Assembly (NCBI RefSeq): GCF_002105535.1 | Contig: NZ_CP015848.1 | Location: 4,292,985-4,356,984 of the forward strand | Reading direction: 5' to 3' | DNA from: Magnetospirillum sp. ME-1 | GTDB lineage: Bacteria; Pseudomonadota; Alphaproteobacteria; Rhodospirillales; Magnetospirillaceae | DNA: 64,000 nt | Part shown: in pieces, positions 56,472 through 64,000 of the stretch | Position numbering within the stretch: position 1 is the stretch's first letter | How the letters are laid out: the number at the start of each line of letters is the position of its first letter | Translations under genes and position numbers: made by a program | Notes under the pieces: model-generated | The model's input: the letters and a program-made list of their open reading frames with translations, nothing else | Databases searched by the model: none | Told to the model about the DNA's origin: nothing

Positions 56472-58634
56472 TTATTTCCCCTCGAAATGCAGCACGCCGT
56501 CCCAGGCCTCGTCGGGCGGGGCGGCGGCGTAGCGCTCGGCAAGGTCCAGGAAGAAGCGGGCGGGGCCGTCCTCGCCGCGGCCGGCCAGATAGTCGCGGAA
56601 CGCCTGGGACGCGGCGGACCAGTCACGGGCAAAGAACAGCTTCATGGCCTGGTTCCAGTGGGCGACGGCCGACATCTGCTCCCCGGTGGCGGCCAGAGCG
56701 CCTCCGTCGTCCAGCGCCGCCACCAGTTCGAACAGGGGCACCGGCAAGGTGACGCCGGCGGGGGCCACCACGCCCAGGGGGCGGAACAGGAAGCGGTCAC
56801 GCACCTGCTTTTCCACCGCGCCGGTCACCAGCATGGACGTGCCGAACATCTTGTTCAGGCCCTCGATGCGCGACGCCAGGTTCACCTCGGCGCCCAGCAC
56901 CGTGTACTGCATGCGGTCGTTGCTGCCCACGTTGCCCACCACCGCCACGCCCGTATGCAGGCCGAAGCGGGTGGGCATGGGCGGGAAACGGTTGGCCACC
57001 AGATCGCGGTTCAGGTCCTCGGACAGGACGCGGCAGGCGAGGATGGCGCGGCAGGCGTTGGCCACGTGGTCCTCGTCCAGGCTGGGGGCGTTCCAGAACG
57101 CCATGATGGCGTCACCGATGAACTTGTCGATGGTCCCCCGGCTGGCGATGATCGCCCCCGACATCATCTCGAAATAGATGGACAGGCGATGGGCCACATC
57201 CTCGGGCGCCATGAATTCCGAGGTCTGGGTGAACCCCTGGAGATCGGTGAACAGGATGGTCAGCGGCCGGCGCTCGCCGTCGATGGTGGGAATTCCGGCC
57301 GAGGCCATGATGGTCCGCACCAGATCCTTGGGCACATAGGCGGCGAAGCTGCGCATGGCGGCCTTCATCCGCTCGATGGCCGCCGCCAGGGCGTGGACCT
57401 CGATCACCGACGAGCGGACGGCCGCATCGCTGGAGAAGTCCAGGGCCTCGATGTGGCGGACCTCGCCGATCAGCGTCTCGATGGGCCGGGTCAGCAGGCG
57501 CGACGCCCAGGCCACCCCCGCCCCGGCCAGCACCAGGAAGGCCGTGCCGATGATCAGGATGATGACGCTGGCGCGGCGAAGGGGCGCGATGAACTCGCCC
57601 TCCTCGGCCACCACGCCGATGGTCCAGTGCTTGCCGAAATCGTCGGGAAACGGGCTGAACGACACCAGATAGGTATCGCGCTCGGGCCCCAGTTCCGCCC
57701 GGAAGCGGTTGCCCAGATCCTTGCGCAACCGGGCGGCGTCGGCCACCACCCGGTCGGCGATCTGATCGACCTTGGCGATTTCCAGCCCATTGCCCCCTTG
57801 GACAAGGGATTGCTCGGCGTCGTGATAGCCCAGCAGGCGGTCGTCCTCGTCCAGGATGAAGGTCCGCCCCTTGGCGCCCACCGCCCGCTCGGCCAGGAAA
57901 CGCGACAGGGTCTCGGTCAGCAGATCGGCGGCGAACACCCCGATCGGCGCCCCATCGTCGGTCACCAGCCGCTGGGACAGGGTCAGGCCGGGCTTGCCGA
58001 TACTGCTGAACACGTGGATTCCGGAGGTGGCCACACCCTGGGTCTCCATGGCCGCCGTGTACCAGGGCCGCGTCCGGGGGTCATAGGTGACCTTGGGCGC
58101 GCGCTCGACGCCGACCACGTTGCCCCAGCGGGTGATGTAGATCCAGCTGTCGGTGGCCTCGCCCTCCACCGTGTCGATGATGCGCAGCGCGAATTTGGCG
58201 TCCGGCGGCGGCTTGCGGCCCAGCAGCCCCTTGCCGCCGGGCGGCGGCAGGCGGATCACCTCGTAGAAGGCGCCGTCCTTGGCAAAGCCGAAAAACAGGG
58301 CGTAGAGGTCGGGAAAGGCCTCCAGCGTGTCGATCAGCGGCCGCAGGGTCTCGACCCGGCGCAGCTTCTCGCCCTCCGCCTTGCCGAAAGCGGTGGACAG
58401 ATCGACGACGCGGGCCATGGGAACCAGCAGGTTGCGCACCCCGGAAACCACGTCGCGGGATGCGCCGTCCATGGCATTCTGGGCGAGATCGGCGGCCAGG
58501 TGCGAATTCTGGCGATACAGCACCGTGGTCATCAGCGCCGTCAGGGGCAGCATGATGCCGAGAAACATGGCGGCGATGCCGACACGCAGCCGTATCCTGG
58601 GTCGCTTGGACCGCGTGCTCACGCCACCCCCCAC
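56472..58634 (-). CDS. Cache-domain adenylate/guanylate cyclase
   Basis: A 720-residue membrane class III cyclase. A first helix (GIAAMFLGIMLPLTALMTTV), a periplasmic double-Cache-like sensor (about 45-350, with YITRWGNVVGVERAPKVTYD and GVFAADLLTETLSRFLAE), a second helix (VIILIIGTAFLVLAGAGVAW), HAMP region and a cyclase domain (about 475-650) follow. Metal-binding FTDLQGFT and GDAIMAFWNAPS, and the LHTGVAVVGNVGS and GAEVNLASRIEGLN segments support an active cyclase. A TPR-like tail ends the protein. Start GTG at 58634; a GTG four codons on is equally possible. Product nucleotide is unknown. It is co-transcribed with the DctP-like gene. Confidence 0.85.
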   Translation of the reverse strand: MGGGVSTRSKRPRIRLRVGIAAMFLGIMLPLTALMTTVLYRQNSHLAADLAQNAMDGASRDVVSGVRNLLVPMARVVDLSTAFGKAEGEKLRRVETLRPLIDTLEAFPDLYALFFGFAKDGAFYEVIRLPPPGGKGLLGRKPPPDAKFALRIIDTVEGEATDSWIYITRWGNVVGVERAPKVTYDPRTRPWYTAAMETQGVATSGIHVFSSIGKPGLTLSQRLVTDDGAPIGVFAADLLTETLSRFLAERAVGAKGRTFILDEDDRLLGYHDAEQSLVQGGNGLEIAKVDQIADRVVADAARLRKDLGNRFRAELGPERDTYLVSFSPFPDDFGKHWTIGVVAEEGEFIAPLRRASVIILIIGTAFLVLAGAGVAWASRLLTRPIETLIGEVRHIEALDFSSDAAVRSSVIEVHALAAAIERMKAAMRSFAAYVPKDLVRTIMASAGIPTIDGERRPLTILFTDLQGFTQTSEFMAPEDVAHRLSIYFEMMSGAIIASRGTIDKFIGDAIMAFWNAPSLDEDHVANACRAILACRVLSEDLNRDLVANRFPPMPTRFGLHTGVAVVGNVGSNDRMQYTVLGAEVNLASRIEGLNKMFGTSMLVTGAVEKQVRDRFLFRPLGVVAPAGVTLPVPLFELVAALDDGGALAATGEQMSAVAHWNQAMKLFFARDWSAASQAFRDYLAGRGEDGPARFFLDLAERYAAAPPDEAWDGVLHFEGK

Positions 58635-58737
58635 AAATCCCTAAATTCCGCATGGACTATAGCCAAGCCCATTCTTTTGGAATAGTTACGGATTGTATCG
58701 GAGATGCATCAACTCAGTGAACGGTCGACGCCGATGC

Positions 58738-59403
58738 TCAACAATCGGCATACCAGCGCGCGAAGAAGGTGTCGTCGCCTTCCTGGCGCAGGCCCATGGT
58801 GGGAGCGCCGGCATCGTCGATCAGCCCCATTTCGTGCAGCCAGCGCACCACCTTGCGGAAATGGCCGACATTCTGGAGGTTGGAGCCGCCTTCCAGCCAG
58901 TTCTGCTCGAGGAAGGCCAGCACCGCCGGCTGGCCCAGTTCGGCCTCCCACAGGATGCCGAGCAGCGAGCACAGCCCCTCCTCCACGTCGCGCTCAGGCA
59001 GGAACAGGGACTGCACCGCGTCGGCCTCGGCCTTGCGCCCGGTCTCGGGTCCGGCGCCCAGGCCGAAATCCAGCACCTTGCGCCGCTCGGGCGAGGACAG
59101 CTGGTAATGCCCCACTTCGTGGATCAGCACGCTGGGCTCCAGGTGAACCGCCACGCCTTCGCCATCCCAGGTGAAATGCTCCTGGGGACTCATCTCCAGA
59201 ATCTTGAAGCCGAAGCGGCGGCAAAGCTCCACCGCCCCCTTCCGATGCTCAGGCTCGGTGGACAGGGTGAGCAGATCGTCCTCGGGCACCAGGGCGGTGA
59301 TGCGGCGGAACACGGCGAGCGCCAGCGGGTCCTCGGCCAGCGCCGCCTCGAACTCGCTCTTCAGCCCGGCGAAGCCGGTATGGTCGATGGGTGTCAGAAT
59401 CAT
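58738..59403 (-). CDS. Uncharacterised protein with an HExGH zinc-peptidase-like motif
   Basis: A 221-residue soluble protein from the ATG at 59403 (MILTPIDHTGFAGLKSEFEA); a longer in-frame form to 59439 is possible but adds a basic leader lacking a signal. SVLIHEVGHYQLSSPERRKV contains HEVGH, the pattern of zinc metallopeptidases, and E-rich helices follow with candidate third ligands (E in AEADAVQS or EELG-type segments). No known family was identified. It is monocistronic, divergent from murA by 93 bp. Confidence 0.65.
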   Translation of the reverse strand: MILTPIDHTGFAGLKSEFEAALAEDPLALAVFRRITALVPEDDLLTLSTEPEHRKGAVELCRRFGFKILEMSPQEHFTWDGEGVAVHLEPSVLIHEVGHYQLSSPERRKVLDFGLGAGPETGRKAEADAVQSLFLPERDVEEGLCSLLGILWEAELGQPAVLAFLEQNWLEGGSNLQNVGHFRKVVRWLHEMGLIDDAGAPTMGLRQEGDDTFFARWYADC

Positions 59404-59496
59404 GGGAGCGGTTTTAGTCGCGGACCTTGACCTTGGCAAGGGGGGGCGCTAAAGGGGGCCTTCCGATTCCCCCTCGCGCTCTTCTAAGGACCAAGC

Positions 59497-60795
<1,299 letters not shown>

Positions 60796-60831
60796 GCGAA
60801 AGCGCGGGCGGGGCGCCCGCACTCCACCTTC

Positions 60832-63069
60832 CTACTTGTGCACCATCGCCACCAACTTGGCGATCCAGCCCAGCTTCCAGGCCAGAGCCAGCGCCGCCAG
60901 CACCACGCCCGCGACGACCACCGAACGCCACGGCGGCTCCTTCTGGGCATAGGGGTCCTTGAGCGAGCGCTGGGCGCCGTCGGGCAGCTTGGCCAGATGG
61001 GTCAGCGCCGTGCCGAACGGAATGTTGATGCGGGCATGGGTGTTCACCGCCCAGCCGTTGGCGTCGAGAATCGGCCCCAGGTGCCGCTGGTGCAGCTTGA
61101 ACGAGGCGATGATCATGCTGGGCCCCGACACCGCCAGCACCGCGCCCAGCAGGGCCAGCGGAATCTGCCACCACGGCAGGGAGAGGAACCCGGTCACCAC
61201 CGAGGCCAGCGCCGTGCCGATGGCGCCCACCGCCAGCCCCAGGGCGGCGAAGATGCCGGCGAAGCGTCCGGCATCGAAGGGGGCGGGCGCCGCCGCCGGG
61301 GCGGCGGCCGGCGCCGGAGCCGGAGCGGCAGGAGCCGGGGCCGGAGCCGGAGCCGGCTTGGCGCCCGGCAGCGGAATCTTCGGCGTCACCGCCAGGGCGG
61401 CGGCCTGCTCGTCGGCGGCCTTGGCCCGGGCGGCGGCCATCTTCTCCACCGTCTGGGCGATGATCTTGCCCACCTTCTTGTAGGGCGCCCAGAACGATTG
61501 GCGGATGGAAATGGGGTGGTCGACGATATGGACGATGGTGGCGTCCCAGTCGCCGCCCTTGCGGTCGTAGAACACGCCGTTGCGCCCGACCATCAGCTGG
61601 TCGGAATCGCCATCGGTGACGGCGGCGGCGATGTACATCTTCTCGCCGTCGTCCACGCCCCTGCGCCGGCATTCGCAATAGACCAGATAGATGCGGCTCA
61701 GCGTGGCGATCACCGCGTGCTTGCCGGGCTCCTCCACCCGGACGCACAGATCGCAGGACCGCCCGTCGATGAACAGGGTGCCGGCCTGGAACACCGCCTT
61801 GTGCTTTCGGGTGTAGAAGTCGCGGAAGGCGACGAAGTTGTTGAGCAGCACCGCCAGGTCACGGCAGCAACGCAGCAGCTTGTCCACCGAATCGATGGCC
61901 TTGGCCTCGGCCTCCAGCGCCAGGTCCTGGGCGATCAGGGATTCGATGGCGGCCTGGGCGTCCTGGCCGAGGATGGTCCTGATCCGCTCGGTGCCAAGCG
62001 CCCCCACGGGTCCTTCCGGCATCTCCTTGGCCCAGGCGGCCCGCGCCGCGAACCGCGCCTTGATCGCGGCCCAATCCTCGGCCGACAGGCTGTCGCGCTC
62101 ACCCAGCAGCGGCACCACCGCCTCGGCCTTGAAGCGGGCGATGGCCGCGCCCCAGGCCGGATTGAGCCCCGCCCCCAGCGGCAGGTCGGCGCCGGCGGCC
62201 ACGCCCGCCAGGGGGAATTCGGCCAGCGCCGCCGAATCCGGTGACAGCATTTGCCCGGCCAGCCCCGCCCAATCCTCCTCCGAGCGGTTGAGCGGCCCGG
62301 CGGCGCGGGTGTCGAAGGCGGCCAGCGCGCAGCGGGTGAACCAGTCGTCCAGCTTGGCCGCCACCGCCGTCACCGCCTCGGCGGCATGCTCGGATTCGCC
62401 GGCCACCGGGTTGAGGGCCGGGTCCTGGTCGGCCTTGGCCGCCCATTTGGCATGGGCCTCGGCCGCCTCGAAGAATTCCTTCACCTTGTCCAGATTGACC
62501 CCGGGCAGGCCGCCGCGATCGGTCTCGCCGCCCAGGCAGGCGATGATGTCCTCGATCACCGAGCGAAGCGCCGGGTCGTCGACGATTTCCGCCGGAACGA
62601 TGCCGTCGCCGTTGAAGTCGTTGGCGGCGAACACCTCCTGCACCCCGGCCACCTCGGCCAGGGTGATGGTGTCGGAATCGGGCTTGCCGCTCTTGGCCAG
62701 GATGCGCCGGGCCGCCGCCAGCACGGCGCGGCCCTCGGGCTTGGCATCGTCGATCTCGGCCAGGGGCAGCGCATCCTCGCGCTTCAACAGCAGATCGGGC
62801 TGCTTCAACAGGTTGCCGGCCCACTCGACGGCGGCGATGACCTCGCCGGCGCGGATGCGGCCGTCATGATCGGAATCGATGATGTCCAGCGTGCGCTGGT
62901 CCAGCTCGATGCCGCGCGTCGGGCAGGACAGCGCCGCCCACAGCTTCTGGTCCAGCGAACCCAGGCTCATCAGCGCCCGGCCGGTATCGAGCCGCACCTG
63001 ATCGAAGCCCCCCGCCCGGAAGAACTTCCACTGCATCGGACCCTGATTGCCGCCGGTTTCGTCGCCCAT
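60832..63069 (-). CDS. Large EF-hand-containing protein with C-terminal membrane helices
   Basis: A 745-residue protein from the ATG at 63069, preceded by AGGGGGC. Near the N-terminus are EF-hand loops: [12 protein letters not shown] (65-76) and [12 protein letters not shown] (about 150-161). The middle (about 170-550) is helical and Ala-rich. An Ala-Pro linker ([20 protein letters not shown]) precedes three hydrophobic stretches ([40 protein letters not shown] and [20 protein letters not shown]). It has no signal peptide, so EF-hands are likely cytoplasmic. No function is recognised. Confidence 0.75.
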   Translation of the reverse strand: MGDETGGNQGPMQWKFFRAGGFDQVRLDTGRALMSLGSLDQKLWAALSCPTRGIELDQRTLDIIDSDHDGRIRAGEVIAAVEWAGNLLKQPDLLLKREDALPLAEIDDAKPEGRAVLAAARRILAKSGKPDSDTITLAEVAGVQEVFAANDFNGDGIVPAEIVDDPALRSVIEDIIACLGGETDRGGLPGVNLDKVKEFFEAAEAHAKWAAKADQDPALNPVAGESEHAAEAVTAVAAKLDDWFTRCALAAFDTRAAGPLNRSEEDWAGLAGQMLSPDSAALAEFPLAGVAAGADLPLGAGLNPAWGAAIARFKAEAVVPLLGERDSLSAEDWAAIKARFAARAAWAKEMPEGPVGALGTERIRTILGQDAQAAIESLIAQDLALEAEAKAIDSVDKLLRCCRDLAVLLNNFVAFRDFYTRKHKAVFQAGTLFIDGRSCDLCVRVEEPGKHAVIATLSRIYLVYCECRRRGVDDGEKMYIAAAVTDGDSDQLMVGRNGVFYDRKGGDWDATIVHIVDHPISIRQSFWAPYKKVGKIIAQTVEKMAAARAKAADEQAAALAVTPKIPLPGAKPAPAPAPAPAAPAPAPAAAPAAAPAPFDAGRFAGIFAALGLAVGAIGTALASVVTGFLSLPWWQIPLALLGAVLAVSGPSMIIASFKLHQRHLGPILDANGWAVNTHARINIPFGTALTHLAKLPDGAQRSLKDPYAQKEPPWRSVVVAGVVLAALALAWKLGWIAKLVAMVHK

Positions 63070-63226
63070 GTCCGCCCCCTGGAATTGAACCCTTCCATCA
63101 TGCCCGAAGCGGGGACGGAGGCAAGCGTTACACTCTGTTACCCCCTGCCCGTCCGCCGGACATCCGCCCGTTACCTTCGCATGATCTAATACACCCATGA
63201 GCGGGAATGAGTGACAGGAGGCAATC

Positions 63227-63544
63227 ATGAAGACCATCCTCAAGACCCTCGCGGCTCTCGCCCTCGTCGGTTTTGTCGCCTCGTGCGCGGCCCAAGCCGC
63301 CGACCCGACCCCCACGCCGCAAACCTGGGGTCCCGGCTGGCGTCATGAGCAGATGCTGAAGGCCCAGAAGGACGGCACCTTCGTCCCCGGCCGCGGCCCG
63401 GGCTACGGCATGTGGGGCGGCGGCCCCGGCTATGGCCGCGGCATGATGGCGCAGGCCATCGGCGCCGATGGCAAGATCGACGTGAGCAAACTGCCCGCCG
63501 GTTGCCCGATGCGCCAGGGACTGATCCAGGCCCCGACCCAGTAA
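63227..63544 (+). CDS. Small secreted Gly/Trp/Tyr-rich protein, possible lipoprotein
   Basis: A 105-residue protein. The signal peptide (ILKTLAALALVGFVASCAAQ) contains VASC, a usable lipobox, or may be cleaved after AQA. The mature part has WGPGWRHEQMLKAQKDG, a Gly-rich patch (GRGPGYGMWGGGPGYGRG) and a C-terminal cysteine in LPAGCPMRQG. No family was recognised. Start ATG at 63227 after AGGAGG. A strong terminator follows. Confidence 0.75.
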   Translation: MKTILKTLAALALVGFVASCAAQAADPTPTPQTWGPGWRHEQMLKAQKDGTFVPGRGPGYGMWGGGPGYGRGMMAQAIGADGKIDVSKLPAGCPMRQGLIQAPTQ

Positions 63545-63560
63545 GCGATCATTTGCGCGA

Positions 63561-63599
63561 AGCCCCGCCCCCGGCTTGACAGCCGGGGGCGGGGCTTTG
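63561..63599 (+). terminator. Strong stem-loop terminator after the small secreted protein
   Basis: A perfect 16-bp stem (AGCCCCGCCCCCGGCT with AGCCGGGGGCGGGGCT) with a TGAC loop, 16 bp after the stop codon. Only a short TTT follows, so termination may depend on stem strength. Confidence 0.75.
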
Positions 63600-63610
63600 A
63601 TTCTAGGGAG

Positions 63611-64000
63611 ATGTTCAAGCGCCTCGCCCCCCTGCTCGTCTCGACCCTGCTCGCCGCCCCGGCTTTGGCCAAGGACGAGTTGGCCATCGGCATCACCCAG
63701 TTTCCCGCGACGCTGAACCCGTCCATCGAATCCATGCTGGCCAAGACCTATGTCCTGGCCTTCGCCCACCGGCCGATCACCGCCTATGACGCCGCGTGGC
63801 AGCTGACCTGCCTTTTGTGCGAACAGCTTCCGACCATCGAGAACGGGCTGGCCAAGGTGGAGAGCCTGGAGGGCGGCAGAAAGGGCATCGCCGCCACCTA
63901 TACGCTGCGCGCCGACGCCAAATGGGCCGACGGCACGCCGGTGACCACCGACGACGTGGTCTTCAGCTGGCAGGTGGGACGCCATCCCCAGTCGGGCGTG
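63611..64000 (+). CDS. Peptide-type (SBP_bac_5) ABC transporter substrate-binding protein, partial at window edge
   Basis: The first 130 residues of a periplasmic binding protein. A signal peptide (MFKRLAPLLVSTLLAAPALA) is followed by IGITQFPATLNPSIESMLAK and YTLRADAKWADGTPVTTDDV then VFSWQV, the hallmark N-terminal segments of the oligopeptide/nickel-binding family. ATG at 63611 follows TAGGGAG. The C-terminal three-quarters lie beyond the window. Confidence 0.88.
   Translation, partial: MFKRLAPLLVSTLLAAPALAKDELAIGITQFPATLNPSIESMLAKTYVLAFAHRPITAYDAAWQLTCLLCEQLPTIENGLAKVESLEGGRKGIAATYTLRADAKWADGTPVTTDDVVFSWQVGRHPQSGV

Overview
The window is high-GC DNA from an alphaproteobacterium, most consistent with Magnetospirillum or a close Rhodospirillaceae relative. 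This placement is an inference from an anaerobic aromatic-degradation gene pair (4-hydroxybenzoyl-CoA reductase), a flavocytochrome c sulfide dehydrogenase, a long NifJ-type pyruvate oxidoreductase, many PAS/Cache signalling proteins and very large surface proteins. No tRNA, rRNA, CRISPR array or transposase was recognised.

Layout. 1-4064: minus-strand aromatic catabolism block, marR-hcrC-hcrA (hcrA runs off the left edge), preceded by a PaaX-type repressor. 4268-7634: plus-strand operon of a hybrid-free Cache histidine kinase, a single-domain receiver and a periplasmic Cache protein. 7782-13237: minus-strand sulfur block, sulfate/thiosulfate importer sbp-cysT-cysW-cysA followed closely by a cytochrome c and flavocytochrome c sulfide dehydrogenase. 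13445-15743: HD-GYP regulator and a receiver-PP2C phosphatase that carries an apparent one-base frameshift. 15747-17333: an MNT/HEPN toxin-antitoxin pair lodged in arfB, with a displaced second copy of the arfB 3' end on the far side. 17440-19725: a histidine kinase with a c-type heme-binding sensor domain.

19722-31311 is the most interesting region: six tightly packed minus-strand genes encoding a DUF4347 cadherin-type giant surface protein, a TolC-like outer-membrane lipoprotein, two HlyD-like adaptors, a protein that fuses an M50 site-2-protease-like membrane domain to a HlyD-like domain, and a small periplasmic protein. No ABC ATPase is present, so this looks like a dedicated export system of unusual composition. 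A secreted tail-collar-domain protein is transcribed divergently from it. 33122-36177 holds a PAS kinase (with a decayed partial copy just upstream), a nucleoside deoxyribosyltransferase-like protein, a small FlgC-like protein and a Ser/Thr kinase. 36258-47610 is an 11.3-kb VCBS/RTX adhesin gene split by one extra base in a tandem repeat; its leader contains a terminator-like hairpin.

48017-64000: PAS protein, nifJ, then a clearly AT-rich two-gene island (AAA ATPase plus PD-(D/E)xK-like nuclease, a candidate defence system), panE-like reductase, a DctP-type binding protein next to a Cache adenylate cyclase, an HExxH protein, murA, an EF-hand membrane protein, a small secreted protein and the start of a peptide-type ABC binding protein cut by the right edge. 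Several roughly 100-bp inverted-repeat elements ending in GTCAT/ATGAC lie between genes.
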